Source: Endozoicomonas sp. NE40 (GTDB lineage: Bacteria > Pseudomonadota > Gammaproteobacteria > Pseudomonadales > Endozoicomonadaceae). From it: a DNA stretch of 64,000 bases. This document shows positions 29,530 through 38,788 of this stretch, in pieces. The position numbers were made by a program, and so were the translations under genes. Each line of letters starts with the position of its first letter. Position 1 is the first letter of the stretch. The stretch covers positions 589,501 to 653,500 of the forward strand of contig NZ_JBEWTB010000002.1 of assembly GCF_040549045.1 (NCBI RefSeq), given 5' to 3'. Under the pieces are notes generated by a model that was not told the DNA's origin, did no database searches, and was given only the letters and a program-made list of their open reading frames with translations.

Positions 29530-30465
29530 TTAATCAGTCAAAATAGCACGGGCAGTAGTCACATCATTATTGATGGCTGCCTGCAATGCTTCGAGTGATT
29601 CAAATTTCTGGGCATCACGGATTTTTTCTACAAATTCAACCCGCAATGTCTGACCATACAGGTCACCTTTGAAGTCCAGCAGGTGAACTTCCAGCAGTGC
29701 AGTGGTCGCGTCAATAGTCGGGCGTGTTCCCAGATTAGCAACACCATCATAGCTTTTCAGCGAGCCATGACTCTCCAGCCAGCCCCGTACAGCGAACACG
29801 CCCTGTACGGGCAGCCGATTACGACAAACCCGGATATTCGCGGTGGGAAAACCCAACGTACGTCCCAGCTGCTGTCCTTTAATCACTCGCCCAAACATAG
29901 CAAATGGACGCCCCAGAAGATGCTCTGCACCTTTCAGATCCGCACCTGCTAATAGTTCTCGTACCTTTGTACTACTAATACGGTTCTGATCGTGGGTTAC
30001 CGTACGGGTATCACACACCTCAAAACCATGCCGATCGCCCATGCTCCGAAGGTGGAAAAAGTCTCCGGCACGATTCAGCCCGTAACGGAAATCATCCCCC
30101 ACAATCAGATAGCGAACGTCCAGCCCCTCAACCAGAATATCCATGACAAACTCGTCGGGTGTCATGTTCTGCAGTTTGCTGCCAAAAGGCAGGCACAGGA
30201 CCTGATCCACTCCGCAATCGTCCAGCAGTGACAGTTTTTCCCGCAGGCTGGTCAGCCTGGCCGGTGCTTTATGTCCCTGAAAAAACTCTCTTGGCTGAGG
30301 CTCAAAGGTAATGACACAAACCCTGACACCCAGCTCAAAAGCCTGCTGCCGCAGGGCTTCAAGAATGGTGCGATGCCCAAGGTGAACACCATCAAAATTC
30401 CCTATCGTCGCGACACAGGCCCGGTGCTCTGGTCTGATGTTGTGCAATCCGCGGATCAACTGCAT
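29530..30465 (-). CDS. ribF: Bifunctional riboflavin kinase / FAD synthetase
   Basis: 311 residues. The N-terminal adenylyltransferase domain has ATIGNFDGVHLGHR (HxGH-like nucleotide site) and FVMDILVEGLDVRYLIVGDDFRYG; ISSTKVRELL ends that domain. The C-terminal flavokinase domain shows GRTLGFPTANI and GVANLGTRPTID. Converts riboflavin to FMN and FAD in the cytoplasm. Normal full length; upstream of ileS as in most gammaproteobacteria. Confidence 0.97.
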   Translation of the reverse strand: MQLIRGLHNIRPEHRACVATIGNFDGVHLGHRTILEALRQQAFELGVRVCVITFEPQPREFFQGHKAPARLTSLREKLSLLDDCGVDQVLCLPFGSKLQNMTPDEFVMDILVEGLDVRYLIVGDDFRYGLNRAGDFFHLRSMGDRHGFEVCDTRTVTHDQNRISSTKVRELLAGADLKGAEHLLGRPFAMFGRVIKGQQLGRTLGFPTANIRVCRNRLPVQGVFAVRGWLESHGSLKSYDGVANLGTRPTIDATTALLEVHLLDFKGDLYGQTLRVEFVEKIRDAQKFESLEALQAAINNDVTTARAILTD

Positions 30466-30578
30466 TGGGCGGTTTATTCTCGTTCAGGCTGGCAAATGGT
30501 CGATTATATCCCAGCTGGTCAAATGGTCACAGGGGGATATGCTTAACGGAACATAAATTTAAAAGGTTTGGCGACAAT

Positions 30579-31250
30579 ATGAAAGTATTCAGCAGGGCAT
30601 TTGCCGCTATTTTTACCACAACCTCATCTTTGAGCCTGATTCTGCTTCTGTCTGCTTTTACAGTGGTGGCAAACGAGAATGAGGACGAAGACATCGCAAC
30701 GCTTTATCACAGATTGATCACTGTGGAATTTCCTGCTCTGGATAAGGCCATACAGTCGGTGTTGTCTGATACACCATTAGAGCAGTCTGTCCGACACCTG
30801 AACAAGGTGACTATAGACGTTTACAAAGACTGGCATGGTCGTTTTCCCAGCATCCAAAATACCCCCCTTCCTGAGGTAGCAAAAATAACGCATAAGACTA
30901 TTTCTCCGGAAGGTTTTGAATTATTACTGAAGCATGAAGTACTACCCTACGCCCCCGATGACTGGAACCAGTCCGATAACCACCTTGTAGTTTCACGTTT
31001 TCTGTACTTGCTGGGTATTGCAATTTCGAAGAACAGCCAGCTTGAACCGGTAAAAAAAGGTCTCAGAGAATTTTTTAACTGCGATAAAGATCACTGTTCT
31101 GAATTCGCAAAGGCAAAAGTGCGTAGCCAGAATGATCATGATAATTCACTATATTTAAAATTTTACACGGAATGCCTCTCAACCCCTTCAAGCAGTGTGC
31201 AGCAATTAACGGAGCTGTGTCAGGCGCTCTCCAGGAAACTTGTGTTTTAA
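30579..31250 (+). CDS. Secreted protein of unknown function
   Basis: 223 residues from ATG 30579; an upstream in-frame extension to 30465 would overlap the ribF promoter region and precedes the signal sequence. Signal peptide with hydrophobic stretch SLSLILLLSAFTVV, cleavage near VVA/NE. The mature part is mainly helical with four to five Cys near the C-terminus (FFNCDKDHCSEF, TECLS, ELCQ). No family recognised. It is divergent from ribF and stands alone. Confidence 0.6.
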   Translation: MKVFSRAFAAIFTTTSSLSLILLLSAFTVVANENEDEDIATLYHRLITVEFPALDKAIQSVLSDTPLEQSVRHLNKVTIDVYKDWHGRFPSIQNTPLPEVAKITHKTISPEGFELLLKHEVLPYAPDDWNQSDNHLVVSRFLYLLGIAISKNSQLEPVKKGLREFFNCDKDHCSEFAKAKVRSQNDHDNSLYLKFYTECLSTPSSSVQQLTELCQALSRKLVF

Positions 31251-31470
31251 ATAAAATGCTCAAGTTTCCATGAGAGCCCCTGATCCACCAAATAAAAAGC
31301 ATAATTAAACAGAAACCAACCATAACTAACCACTTAAAAAACACGCCCATTCCCTTTATTGCAAAGCGTTTATGTCAAATGATATGATCACCACGAAACA
31401 CATATTTAGGTTGTTTTTCTGCATATTTATTCATTTTAATTTTAAAATACACAACTCCACGGACATATAA

Positions 31471-32832
31471 ATGAGTGATCAAGTAGTACCTGCCTCAGAA
31501 GGCCGGAACATGCTGATGTTCCTGATCCCTTCTTTTGCTGGCATTTTATTTTTTATGGCACCGGTTTTTATTGACGGTGCAATGAGTTTTCCTCTGTCGC
31601 TGATGGCAAAAGCGCTCAAAAGCCTGCTGGGTGATGCCATGTTGCCACTGGTAACCAGTGTGATTACCCTTACCGCTGTGGTTTCACTGTGGGCATCCCT
31701 GTTCAAACCAGAGTTGAATAAACAGTCTCCTATATTTGACAGCCTGTTTAATACCACTCCGGTATGGTTGCTGGTCCGGGTTCTGGCGGCTGTTTTTGCC
31801 CTGGCAACCATCAACCAGTGGGGACCGGAAATGATCTGGGGAGCGGATACTGGCAGCCTGGTATTGCACGACCTGCTGCCCTCCCTGTTCGTAACCTTTA
31901 TCTTTGCCGGCCTGCTGTTGCCGCTGTTGCTCAGTTTTGGTCTACTGGAACTGCTTGGCACCCTGCTGAGTAAAATCATGCGTCCGGTTTTCCGCCTCCC
32001 GGGTCGGGCGGCAATTGACTGTCTTTCATCCTGGCTGGGTGATGGAACCGTTGGCGTCATGCTGACCAACAAGCAGTACGAAGACAAACAGTACACCCAG
32101 CGTGAAGCCACAGTCGTTGCCACCATGTTCTCGACGGTAGGTATTACTTTCTCCCTGGTGGTTCTGACTCAGGTTGGCCTGCAACAATTATTTGTGCCGT
32201 TCTATCTTTCTATCTGTGTTTCTGGCGTACTGGCAGCGATTGTTCTTCAGAGAATCCCTCCCCTGAGCAAGAAAAAAGACCAGTTTATTGACGGCACCCG
32301 TCGTGAAGCAGACAGCGAGCTGATTCCGGAGGGTTACACTGCATTCAGCTATGGTCTGAAACTGGCTCTGGCCAGAGCAGCCAGAATCAACAGTCTGACT
32401 GACATAGCCCGTCAGGGGGCAAAGAATGCCATGGACATGGTGTTTGGCGTACTGCCTGCCGTTATGACCATCGGCACCATCGGTCTGATCATTGCTGAAG
32501 GGACACCACTGTTCAGCCTGCTGGGTACTCCTTTCATTCCTCTGCTGGAACTGCTGCAACTGCCAGAAGCGGCTGCCGCTTCTGAGACCATTCTGGTTGG
32601 ATTTGCGGACATGTATGTGCCATCCATCCTGGCGGCATCCATTGACAGCGATATGACGCGTTTTGTGATCGCCGCACTCTCCGTTACCCAGCTGATTTTC
32701 ATGTCTGAAACTGGCGCTGTTATCCTGGGCAGTAAGATTCCTCTTAACCTGCTGGAACTGATTGTGATCTTCCTGCTCAGAACCCTGATTACACTACCGG
32801 TAATTACCCTGTTTGCTCACTTTATTTTTTAA
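31471..32832 (+). CDS. yjiH: YjiH-family membrane protein with nucleoside-recognition (Gate) domain
   Basis: 453 residues with about ten hydrophobic segments. Resembles YjiH-like proteins: SFAGILFFMAPVFIDGAMSFPLSLMAK-type start (given here only in part), PGRAAIDCLSSWLGDGTVGVML, and FSTVGITFSLVV, in which a conserved polar loop interrupts the helices. The family carries Gate domains thought to act in transport; the substrate is unknown. It is a single gene behind about 220 AT-rich bases that probably hold its promoter. Confidence 0.8.
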   Translation: MSDQVVPASEGRNMLMFLIPSFAGILFFMAPVFIDGAMSFPLSLMAKALKSLLGDAMLPLVTSVITLTAVVSLWASLFKPELNKQSPIFDSLFNTTPVWLLVRVLAAVFALATINQWGPEMIWGADTGSLVLHDLLPSLFVTFIFAGLLLPLLLSFGLLELLGTLLSKIMRPVFRLPGRAAIDCLSSWLGDGTVGVMLTNKQYEDKQYTQREATVVATMFSTVGITFSLVVLTQVGLQQLFVPFYLSICVSGVLAAIVLQRIPPLSKKKDQFIDGTRREADSELIPEGYTAFSYGLKLALARAARINSLTDIARQGAKNAMDMVFGVLPAVMTIGTIGLIIAEGTPLFSLLGTPFIPLLELLQLPEAAAASETILVGFADMYVPSILAASIDSDMTRFVIAALSVTQLIFMSETGAVILGSKIPLNLLELIVIFLLRTLITLPVITLFAHFIF

Positions 32833-33168
32833 TCAACTGCCACTGTCTTTTATTCGTTTGTGTGACGAATAACACTTGAAAACTGAAATCCATGGGCAAC
32901 CTGTAACTGTCCATGGATTTGCAGTTTGTGTTGTGTATATCCCTTTTCTTCCCCTTTATATTCATTAATTTATAAAAGGAAAAAAGTAATTAAAAATTGT
33001 TACATTCAATCCGTCAGAAAAAAAAACAGGCTAAAAATGGGGAGCTAAAATATAAGCAGGTTTCACAATAACCTTACTGACTGCATCCATTCACCCAGTC
33101 TCTTCCAACTCTGACTGACTTATCAAACAACCTTTTGATTGGTGTTCAGACCTCTTTCAGGTATTCCC
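32833..33168. other. Intergenic region with inverted repeat
   Basis: 336 AT-rich bases without a credible gene. A perfect 10-bp inverted repeat, AAATCCATGG (32886-32895) and CCATGGATTT (32911-32920), lies 50 bases after yjiH and could end its transcript, although no T-run follows. A smaller hairpin, ATTCGTTTGTGTGACGAAT, lies near 32852-32870. The rest probably holds the chitinase promoter. Confidence 0.5.
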
Positions 33169-35628
33169 ATGAAGAGTAAATACCTCAGCGCCCTGCGTGC
33201 GCCCCTGACGGCACTATGCCTGTACATTATCTGCCTCTCTTTCGCCAACGCTAACCCGAAAGAAGACTATTTACTTACAGATGCGCAGCGATTCCGGCAA
33301 GCCTACAACTTTATTATCTACTACGTACACAATGAAGTGGTAAGATTAAGCGAGCCTTCAGTGACTGAAACCTTTTCACCTCAAAGCGACACCACCCAGT
33401 TTTCAAAAGCCGAATTCCGTAAGAATACTTACATTACATCGCTGGTGTGGGACGGGCTGAATGCCTTCTTTATGCAACAGGCTGAACAGACACAATCGAC
33501 CAGCCAGCAGCAGAAAAAACTCGTGCTGCCTCCAGATAGAATGAGTCTGACCCAGCTAATAGAAGAAGAACACCGACGAGAAGGATTGCATCACAACTTT
33601 GTAACCAGACTGATGAGGGAACTGGAAACCCGGCATAAAGAAAAGAAGATAAAAATGAGATATCTCACTGGCATGCTTAAAGCCAGAGCTGACAAACCTT
33701 TTATATTGGATAAAAAGGAAGTACTGGAACAAAGGGACGCCATGATCACGGCAGCTGAAGCTGCCAACAAAATGTTTGGCGAGGCAAGGCGTGACCAACG
33801 AACACTTGATAATGATTCTGTAGAAGCAATAGAACCAGGAGGCAGTAGCAACCCTGATAATGTAAAACGCGTTGAAGCCATCATTACCCCCGAAAAGTGG
33901 GAGTTTATATTTCCCCAGAGAGACAAAAAATACACATATCTTAACTTTCTGAAAGGCATCGGCAAATACCCCGCATTATGCCAGACCTACACGGACGGCA
34001 AAAATTCCAACGCGATTTGTACCAGAGCCCTGGCCACTATGTTCGCGCATTTCACTCAGGAGACCGGCGCACATACCCCAGGCGGCGAAGTCCCTCAATG
34101 GCGACAGGGACTGTTTTATCTGCGAGAAGTGGGCTGGACAGAAGAAGCGGCGAATGGCTATGGCATTTGTGACCCCACGTCATGGCAGGGCAAAGCCTTC
34201 CCTTGTGGGAAATTCCCCAACGGTCAGTACAAAAGCTACTTTGGGCGTGGTGCCAAACAGCTGAGTTATAACTATAACTATGGGCCATTCTCTATTTCTA
34301 TCTACAACAATGTCCGCACACTGTTAAACTCACCGGAAAGGGTCGCTGACACCTGGCTAAACCTGGCCAGTGCCGCCTTTTTTTACACCTTTCCAGCTCC
34401 CCCAAAGCCTAATATGCTCAGCGTGATGGATGGAAGATGGGAGCCCAATAGTGTCGACCTGGCTGGCAACCGCACCCCCGGATTTGGTGTTACCACCATG
34501 ATCATCAATGGCGGCGTAGAATGCGGTGGTCCGACTGAAAACATACAGTCAAAAAACCGGATCGAATACTATAAAAAATTTGCTGAATATCTGGAATTTA
34601 AAATACCAGAAGACGAAAGACTGGGCTGCGCTAACATGAAACAGTTTGACGCTAACAGCTCAGCTGCCATCAACATCTACTGGGATCAGGACTACACATG
34701 GAATCCAAACAACCCGAATGGTCTCTCTTATCGTTGTAAACTGGTCAGTTATCAAACCGCTTACAATGCTTTCACCGAAGGCGACTACATTAAGTGCCTG
34801 GTCGACAAGTTTAATGTTGTTATTAAAGACGACGGCGGAAATATCCCACCCAGAGCTTATGCCGGAGGAGACCTTACCGTTATGGCACCGGAAAGCGGGT
34901 TCCGTGCAGTTAACCTTGATGGCAGAGAGTCCAAAGCCTACGCCAACAATAAAATCACCCACTGGGAATGGTCACAGATTGGCACAGCCGACAGACTGGA
35001 TCTCACCAACCAGAACAGCGACATAGCGACTGTTAACGTCCAGGCCATGACCTCTGAAACTCCTATGGAATATCAGTTCCAGCTGGAAATTACTGATGAT
35101 AAAGGCGGCAAGGGTCTGGACACTATGAGCCTTGTGGTAACACCCTACAGTCATGGGGAGCCCATTGGCATTGAACTGGAAAGCGAGAATACAGTCGCTC
35201 CACTGGAAACCGTGAAGGTTACAGCCATACTCAATGATTCGGATCTGGGTAAAACTCTGGACTATCAGTGGAGTTCATCACGCCATGTCTCTCTGGAGAC
35301 ATCACCAGACAAGACTTTTGTCACATTCAATGCACCCGCCACAACCGTCATGGTCGACGTCATCATTTCCCTGGTCGTGAAGGATGAAAACGGCAACAGA
35401 GGCAGAGCATCAAAAACCATAGCAGTGGTTCCATCGGACGGCCGCTATCCAGCCTGGAAAGAAGGCACCATTTATCACGGAGGATCAAGAGTCTCCTGCA
35501 ATGGTGTTGACTATGAATGCAGATCCTTCCCATTCAGTGGCTGGTGTGGTCAAAGTGCTTCCCATTACCAGCCCGGACGAGGAAGCCACTGGCAGGATGC
35601 GTGGAAACGCATAGAAGAAAAAGACTAA
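33169..35628 (+). CDS. Secreted multidomain chitinase, glycoside hydrolase family 19
   Basis: 819 residues from ATG 33169; the signal peptide follows directly (LCLYIICLSFANA/NP). After a helical N-terminal region of about 240 residues, the GH19 domain (about 270-490) shows the catalytic-Glu segment FAHFTQETGAH, GYGICDPTSWQG, the substrate-groove motif YFGRGAKQLSYNYNYG and NRTPGFGVTTMIINGG. One or two Ig/PKD-like domains follow (about 560-745). A C-terminal chitin-binding CBM5/12-like module (about 755-815) has YPAWKEGTIYHGGSRV, CNGVDYECR and WQDAW. It probably hydrolyses chitin outside the cell, by type II secretion. Confidence 0.88.
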   Translation: MKSKYLSALRAPLTALCLYIICLSFANANPKEDYLLTDAQRFRQAYNFIIYYVHNEVVRLSEPSVTETFSPQSDTTQFSKAEFRKNTYITSLVWDGLNAFFMQQAEQTQSTSQQQKKLVLPPDRMSLTQLIEEEHRREGLHHNFVTRLMRELETRHKEKKIKMRYLTGMLKARADKPFILDKKEVLEQRDAMITAAEAANKMFGEARRDQRTLDNDSVEAIEPGGSSNPDNVKRVEAIITPEKWEFIFPQRDKKYTYLNFLKGIGKYPALCQTYTDGKNSNAICTRALATMFAHFTQETGAHTPGGEVPQWRQGLFYLREVGWTEEAANGYGICDPTSWQGKAFPCGKFPNGQYKSYFGRGAKQLSYNYNYGPFSISIYNNVRTLLNSPERVADTWLNLASAAFFYTFPAPPKPNMLSVMDGRWEPNSVDLAGNRTPGFGVTTMIINGGVECGGPTENIQSKNRIEYYKKFAEYLEFKIPEDERLGCANMKQFDANSSAAINIYWDQDYTWNPNNPNGLSYRCKLVSYQTAYNAFTEGDYIKCLVDKFNVVIKDDGGNIPPRAYAGGDLTVMAPESGFRAVNLDGRESKAYANNKITHWEWSQIGTADRLDLTNQNSDIATVNVQAMTSETPMEYQFQLEITDDKGGKGLDTMSLVVTPYSHGEPIGIELESENTVAPLETVKVTAILNDSDLGKTLDYQWSSSRHVSLETSPDKTFVTFNAPATTVMVDVIISLVVKDENGNRGRASKTIAVVPSDGRYPAWKEGTIYHGGSRVSCNGVDYECRSFPFSGWCGQSASHYQPGRGSHWQDAWKRIEEKD

Positions 35629-35671
35629 TGCCAGCCGCATTGTCTTCTGGTTGTTAATCCGATAAAAGCCA

Positions 35672-35703
35672 GCGGATTGCTCCCTTTTCAGGCAGCAATC
35701 CGC
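35672..35703. terminator. Inverted repeat between convergent chitinase and sulfatase genes
   Basis: GCGGATTGCT (35672-35681) and AGCAATCCGC (35694-35703) form a perfect 10-bp stem with a 12-base loop midway between two convergent stop codons. The lack of a T-run leaves intrinsic termination uncertain. Confidence 0.45.
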
Positions 35704-35725
35704 AAACTAATCAGGGCTGAACTGA

Positions 35726-37099
35726 TCAGCCTTCTCTCATCTGACGATCCGTTCTGCCACGGAAACGTCCCCAGGCAGCAGCTCCTACCTCGTCACTGAT
35801 TTCCTGCCAGGTTTGATGCATCTGTCGTGTTTTTTCCGGATATTCATTGATCAGGTTGTTCTCTTCACCAATATCCTCGGCCAGATTATACAGCCCGGCT
35901 TCTTCACGACGGTGCTGAACCAGCTTCCACTCACCTTCACGCAATGCCCAGCTGTCGCCATAACGCCAGAACAGTCTGTCGTGGGGGCTTTCTTCTGTTT
36001 CACCGCTTAAGACTGGCAGAATATCCTTACCGTCAAGATTCCACTCAGGATCAATCTCACCACCGGCCAGTTTGACGGTGGTTGGGAACAGATCAAGGGC
36101 GCTGATCATGGTATCGGAACGGGTTCCCGCAGGAATCATGCCCGGCAGGCTGGCAGCGAATGGCACACGAATGGCACCTTCAAACGTACCACCTTTTTCT
36201 CCACGCAGTGGCCCGTTGGTACCACCATGCTGCCATTTACCACCGTTGTCAGAAAACAACACGACCATGGTTTTATCGGCAATACCTTTCGTTTCCAGCT
36301 TATCCAGAATTCGACCGATATTGTCGTCCATGTTAGAAATCATGGCAGCCAGTGTCTGACGTTCACCCAGATGATCGAACTTTTCCATATAATCATCAGG
36401 GGCAGTCATTGGCGCATGAGGCGCATTAAACGACACTTCCAGGAAGAATGGTTTTTCCGAATTGCGTTTAATAAAATCAACCGCTTCACGACCAAAGGCA
36501 TCCGTCAGATATTCAGGTTCACCATCAATCGGCTTATCATTACGATAAAGCAGGTTGTTTCTGTTGGTTTCCATCCAGTAAGCCGAAGCACCGTTGTTAA
36601 ATCCAAAGTACTCGTCAAAACCACGGTTATATGGCTGGAAATGTTCACCCTTACCATCATGGAACTTACCCACCAGACCAGTGTGATAACCCTGGGTTTT
36701 CAGATACTCCTGAATCATAATGATGTCGGTTGGAGTGCCGCGCAGTTCAGGATCCTGAGGGCCTACATTGCCTTCATAACCCCAGCGGTGCTGATAGCGC
36801 CCGGTATGAAAACCAGCCCGGGACGGGCCACTGACCGGCGCAGATACATAAGCGGTTGTCATGGCAACACCGGCATCGGCAATTCGATCCATATTCGGTG
36901 TTGGAATTTCAGTGGAACCATTAAAACCGGTATCACCGTATCCCAGATCGTCAGCAACAATCCAGATAAAATTTAATGATTCAGTTTCTTGAGTTTGTTC
37001 AGCTAATACCGCAGGACTCGTTGCCAACATGAAACTGGCAGCAGCGGCAGGCAGGGCTCGTTTTAATAAAGGAAGCATTGTGCTCTCAATTATTTTCAA
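35726..37099 (-). CDS. Periplasmic sulfatase, serine-type
   Basis: 457 residues, arylsulfatase family. Signal peptide ends TSPAVLA/EQ (ATG at 37078 is an alternative start). Metal site VADDLGYGD (D50, D51), sulfatase signature S90-G-P-S-R94 followed by AGFHTGRYQHRWG, then FSDNGGKWQHGGTNGPLRGEKG. The residue to be oxidised to formylglycine is Ser, not Cys, which in known systems needs a radical-SAM (anSME/AtsB-type) maturase; none is in this window. Substrate unknown; sulfated host or algal polysaccharides are plausible. Convergent with the chitinase. Confidence 0.88.
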   Translation of the reverse strand: MKIIESTMLPLLKRALPAAAASFMLATSPAVLAEQTQETESLNFIWIVADDLGYGDTGFNGSTEIPTPNMDRIADAGVAMTTAYVSAPVSGPSRAGFHTGRYQHRWGYEGNVGPQDPELRGTPTDIIMIQEYLKTQGYHTGLVGKFHDGKGEHFQPYNRGFDEYFGFNNGASAYWMETNRNNLLYRNDKPIDGEPEYLTDAFGREAVDFIKRNSEKPFFLEVSFNAPHAPMTAPDDYMEKFDHLGERQTLAAMISNMDDNIGRILDKLETKGIADKTMVVLFSDNGGKWQHGGTNGPLRGEKGGTFEGAIRVPFAASLPGMIPAGTRSDTMISALDLFPTTVKLAGGEIDPEWNLDGKDILPVLSGETEESPHDRLFWRYGDSWALREGEWKLVQHRREEAGLYNLAEDIGEENNLINEYPEKTRQMHQTWQEISDEVGAAAWGRFRGRTDRQMREG

Positions 37100-37566
37100 T
37101 TAAATAACAGAAAGCTGCAAACTATCACTTAAGTACCAAATCAACAATCTAACGTAATCATTCCTTTGACCTGAAGCAACTATTTAACCTATCTAATCAA
37201 ACACTGTAACAATGCCTTGCAAACTTATTTAAAAGCCAATTATTTTGCAAATTAAACAAGTTTATTACGTAATCTGTATTTTCAAATTAAAATCTATTTA
37301 ACGTGAGTTCGCTATGTACAGGACAATGTACGATCCGCCTCGTTGTTGCAATGACAATTTGTGATAACGGGGTTGGTCTGTGCTAATGTATTCGGAGTCT
37401 TCGCTGGGAAGCTCCACGATGAGATCCGCGCTGGATTGTCCTCATAAAACTGGCAGCATAGTTATTGATTTTAAGCAATTATACGTTGCTTGACGTGTGT
37501 GAAGTGGTCCCAAAAAATCATACAAGGGTGTAAGCCCTGATCCAGAACAAGAAGGGTAATGCGATC
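37100..37566. other. Intergenic region before the IS pile-up
   Basis: 467 bases without a convincing gene. The first 200 are AT-rich and probably include the sulfatase promoter. From about 37310 the composition changes to more GC. The left end of the IS3-family element should lie in 37490-37560, but its inverted repeat cannot be fixed because the right end has been lost. Confidence 0.5.
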
Positions 37567-37851
37567 ATGAGCAGAAAACGCAAACAATATAGTTCAAACT
37601 TCAAAGCTAAAGTCGCCCTGGCTGCCATCAAGGGAGACCAGACCACTTCTGAGCTGGCGGCGCATTTTCAAATTCATCCCACCATGGTTAGTGCCTGGAA
37701 GCGGGAGTTGCTGGAACGTGCTGCCGAGCTATTTGGCAGCAAGGCCGACAAGAATTCCAAAAGTCATCAGGATGAAGTTGATAACCTTTACCGGCAGATT
37801 GGCCAGCTCTCTGTGGAGCGCGATTTCTTAGCACGCAAGCTCGATCATTGA
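37567..37851 (+). CDS. IS3-family transposase OrfA
   Basis: 94 residues: helix-turn-helix DNA-binding part (KQYSSNFKAKVALAAIKGDQTTSELAAHF, shown only as part of its motif; HPTMVSAWKREL) and a C-terminal leucine-zipper-like helix (DNLYRQIGQLSVERDFLARKL). The stop overlaps the orfB start by four bases, suggesting coupling or programmed frameshifting as usual in IS3 elements. Confidence 0.9.
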   Translation: MSRKRKQYSSNFKAKVALAAIKGDQTTSELAAHFQIHPTMVSAWKRELLERAAELFGSKADKNSKSHQDEVDNLYRQIGQLSVERDFLARKLDH

Positions 37852-38771
37852 AAAAATGCGTACGCGTTTCTATGGTCGAGCACCATCATCCAGAAGTCTC
37901 AGTCGTCAGGCAGTTTCGTTTGCTGGGTATTTCACGATCATCGCCGTATTACCAGTCGCGCAAGGGTCTGACAAAGGATCTTGAAATGATGCGTCTGATA
38001 GATGAGCAGCATCTAAAAACACCGTTTTACGGGTCACGAAAGATGTGCACATTCCTGCGCAACTTAGGCTATTGCATCAACAGGAAACGAGTCCGTCGCC
38101 TGATGCGGCAAATGGGTCTGGAGGCAATCTATCCAAAACCAAGAACCAGTCAGCCAGGGATAGGGCACAAGATTTATCCCTATCTGCTGAAGGAGCTGGT
38201 CATAGATCGTCCGAATCAGATCTGGGCAACTGACTTGACATACATTCCGATGGAGCGTGGTTTTATGTATCTGATAGCCATTATGGACTGGTACAGTCGC
38301 CGGGTTCTGACCTGGCGGGTATCCAATACTACAGGGCAATTCACGCAGCACCAGTCACTATCCCAATTTCTAGCCAAAGTCCCAGACCCGCGTTGCTCTG
38401 GCATGTGTGATCACAACCTGCTTGATATACTCATCATTGCTGTATGTGCTGTCATATGTGGAGCTGATGAGTGGCAAGACATGGAAGATTTTGGCCACTG
38501 CAAGGAGGACTGGTTCAGAACTTTTCTGGAGCTACCTGCTGGCATACCGTCCAAATATACGTTTCGCAGAGTCTTTTGTTTACTTGACCCATTGGCCTTT
38601 GAAGCCTGCTTTACAGCCTGGATCAAACAGACATTGACTGAAATTTCAGGCAGTCACCACCTTGCTGTTGATGGAAAGACAATGAGGGGTTCCAAAGCCC
38701 AAGGTAAGAAACCGGTACTTCTGGTCAGTGCCTGGAGTGTTGAGCTTGGGCTGGTGCTTGGTAAGCGGTAA
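37848..38771 (+). pseudogene. Chimeric transposase: IS3 OrfB 5' part fused to an ISAs1-family fragment
   Basis: Codons 1 to about 161 are IS3 OrfB (HTH_21-type RLIDEQHLKTPFYGSRKM, then rve domain start NQIWATDLTYIPM with the first catalytic Asp, and IMDWYSRRVLTWRVSNT). At 38332 the sequence changes to CAGGGCAATTCACGC and then an ISAs1/H-repeat transposase (FLAKVPDPR, ICGADEWQDMEDFG, IPSKYTFRRVF, HHLAVDGKTMRGS). This second part stops in the inverted repeat of IS66 (GLVLGKR*). Both transposases are incomplete and must be inactive. Confidence 0.9.
38332..38760 (+). mobile_element. ISAs1-family element, 5' part only
   Basis: Begins at CAGGGCAATTCACGC, which looks like the terminal repeat, inside IS3 orfB. 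Ends where IS66 begins at 38761. The start of its transposase frame is joined to IS3 and the C-terminal half is missing to the right of IS66, so the missing part was deleted rather than merely displaced within this window. Confidence 0.7.
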
Positions 38772-38788
38772 TTCCACCACACCTTGAT

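Noticed and set aside
36227..36976. 249-codon plus-strand frame opposite the sulfatase
   Set aside because: Antisense to conserved sulfatase motifs.
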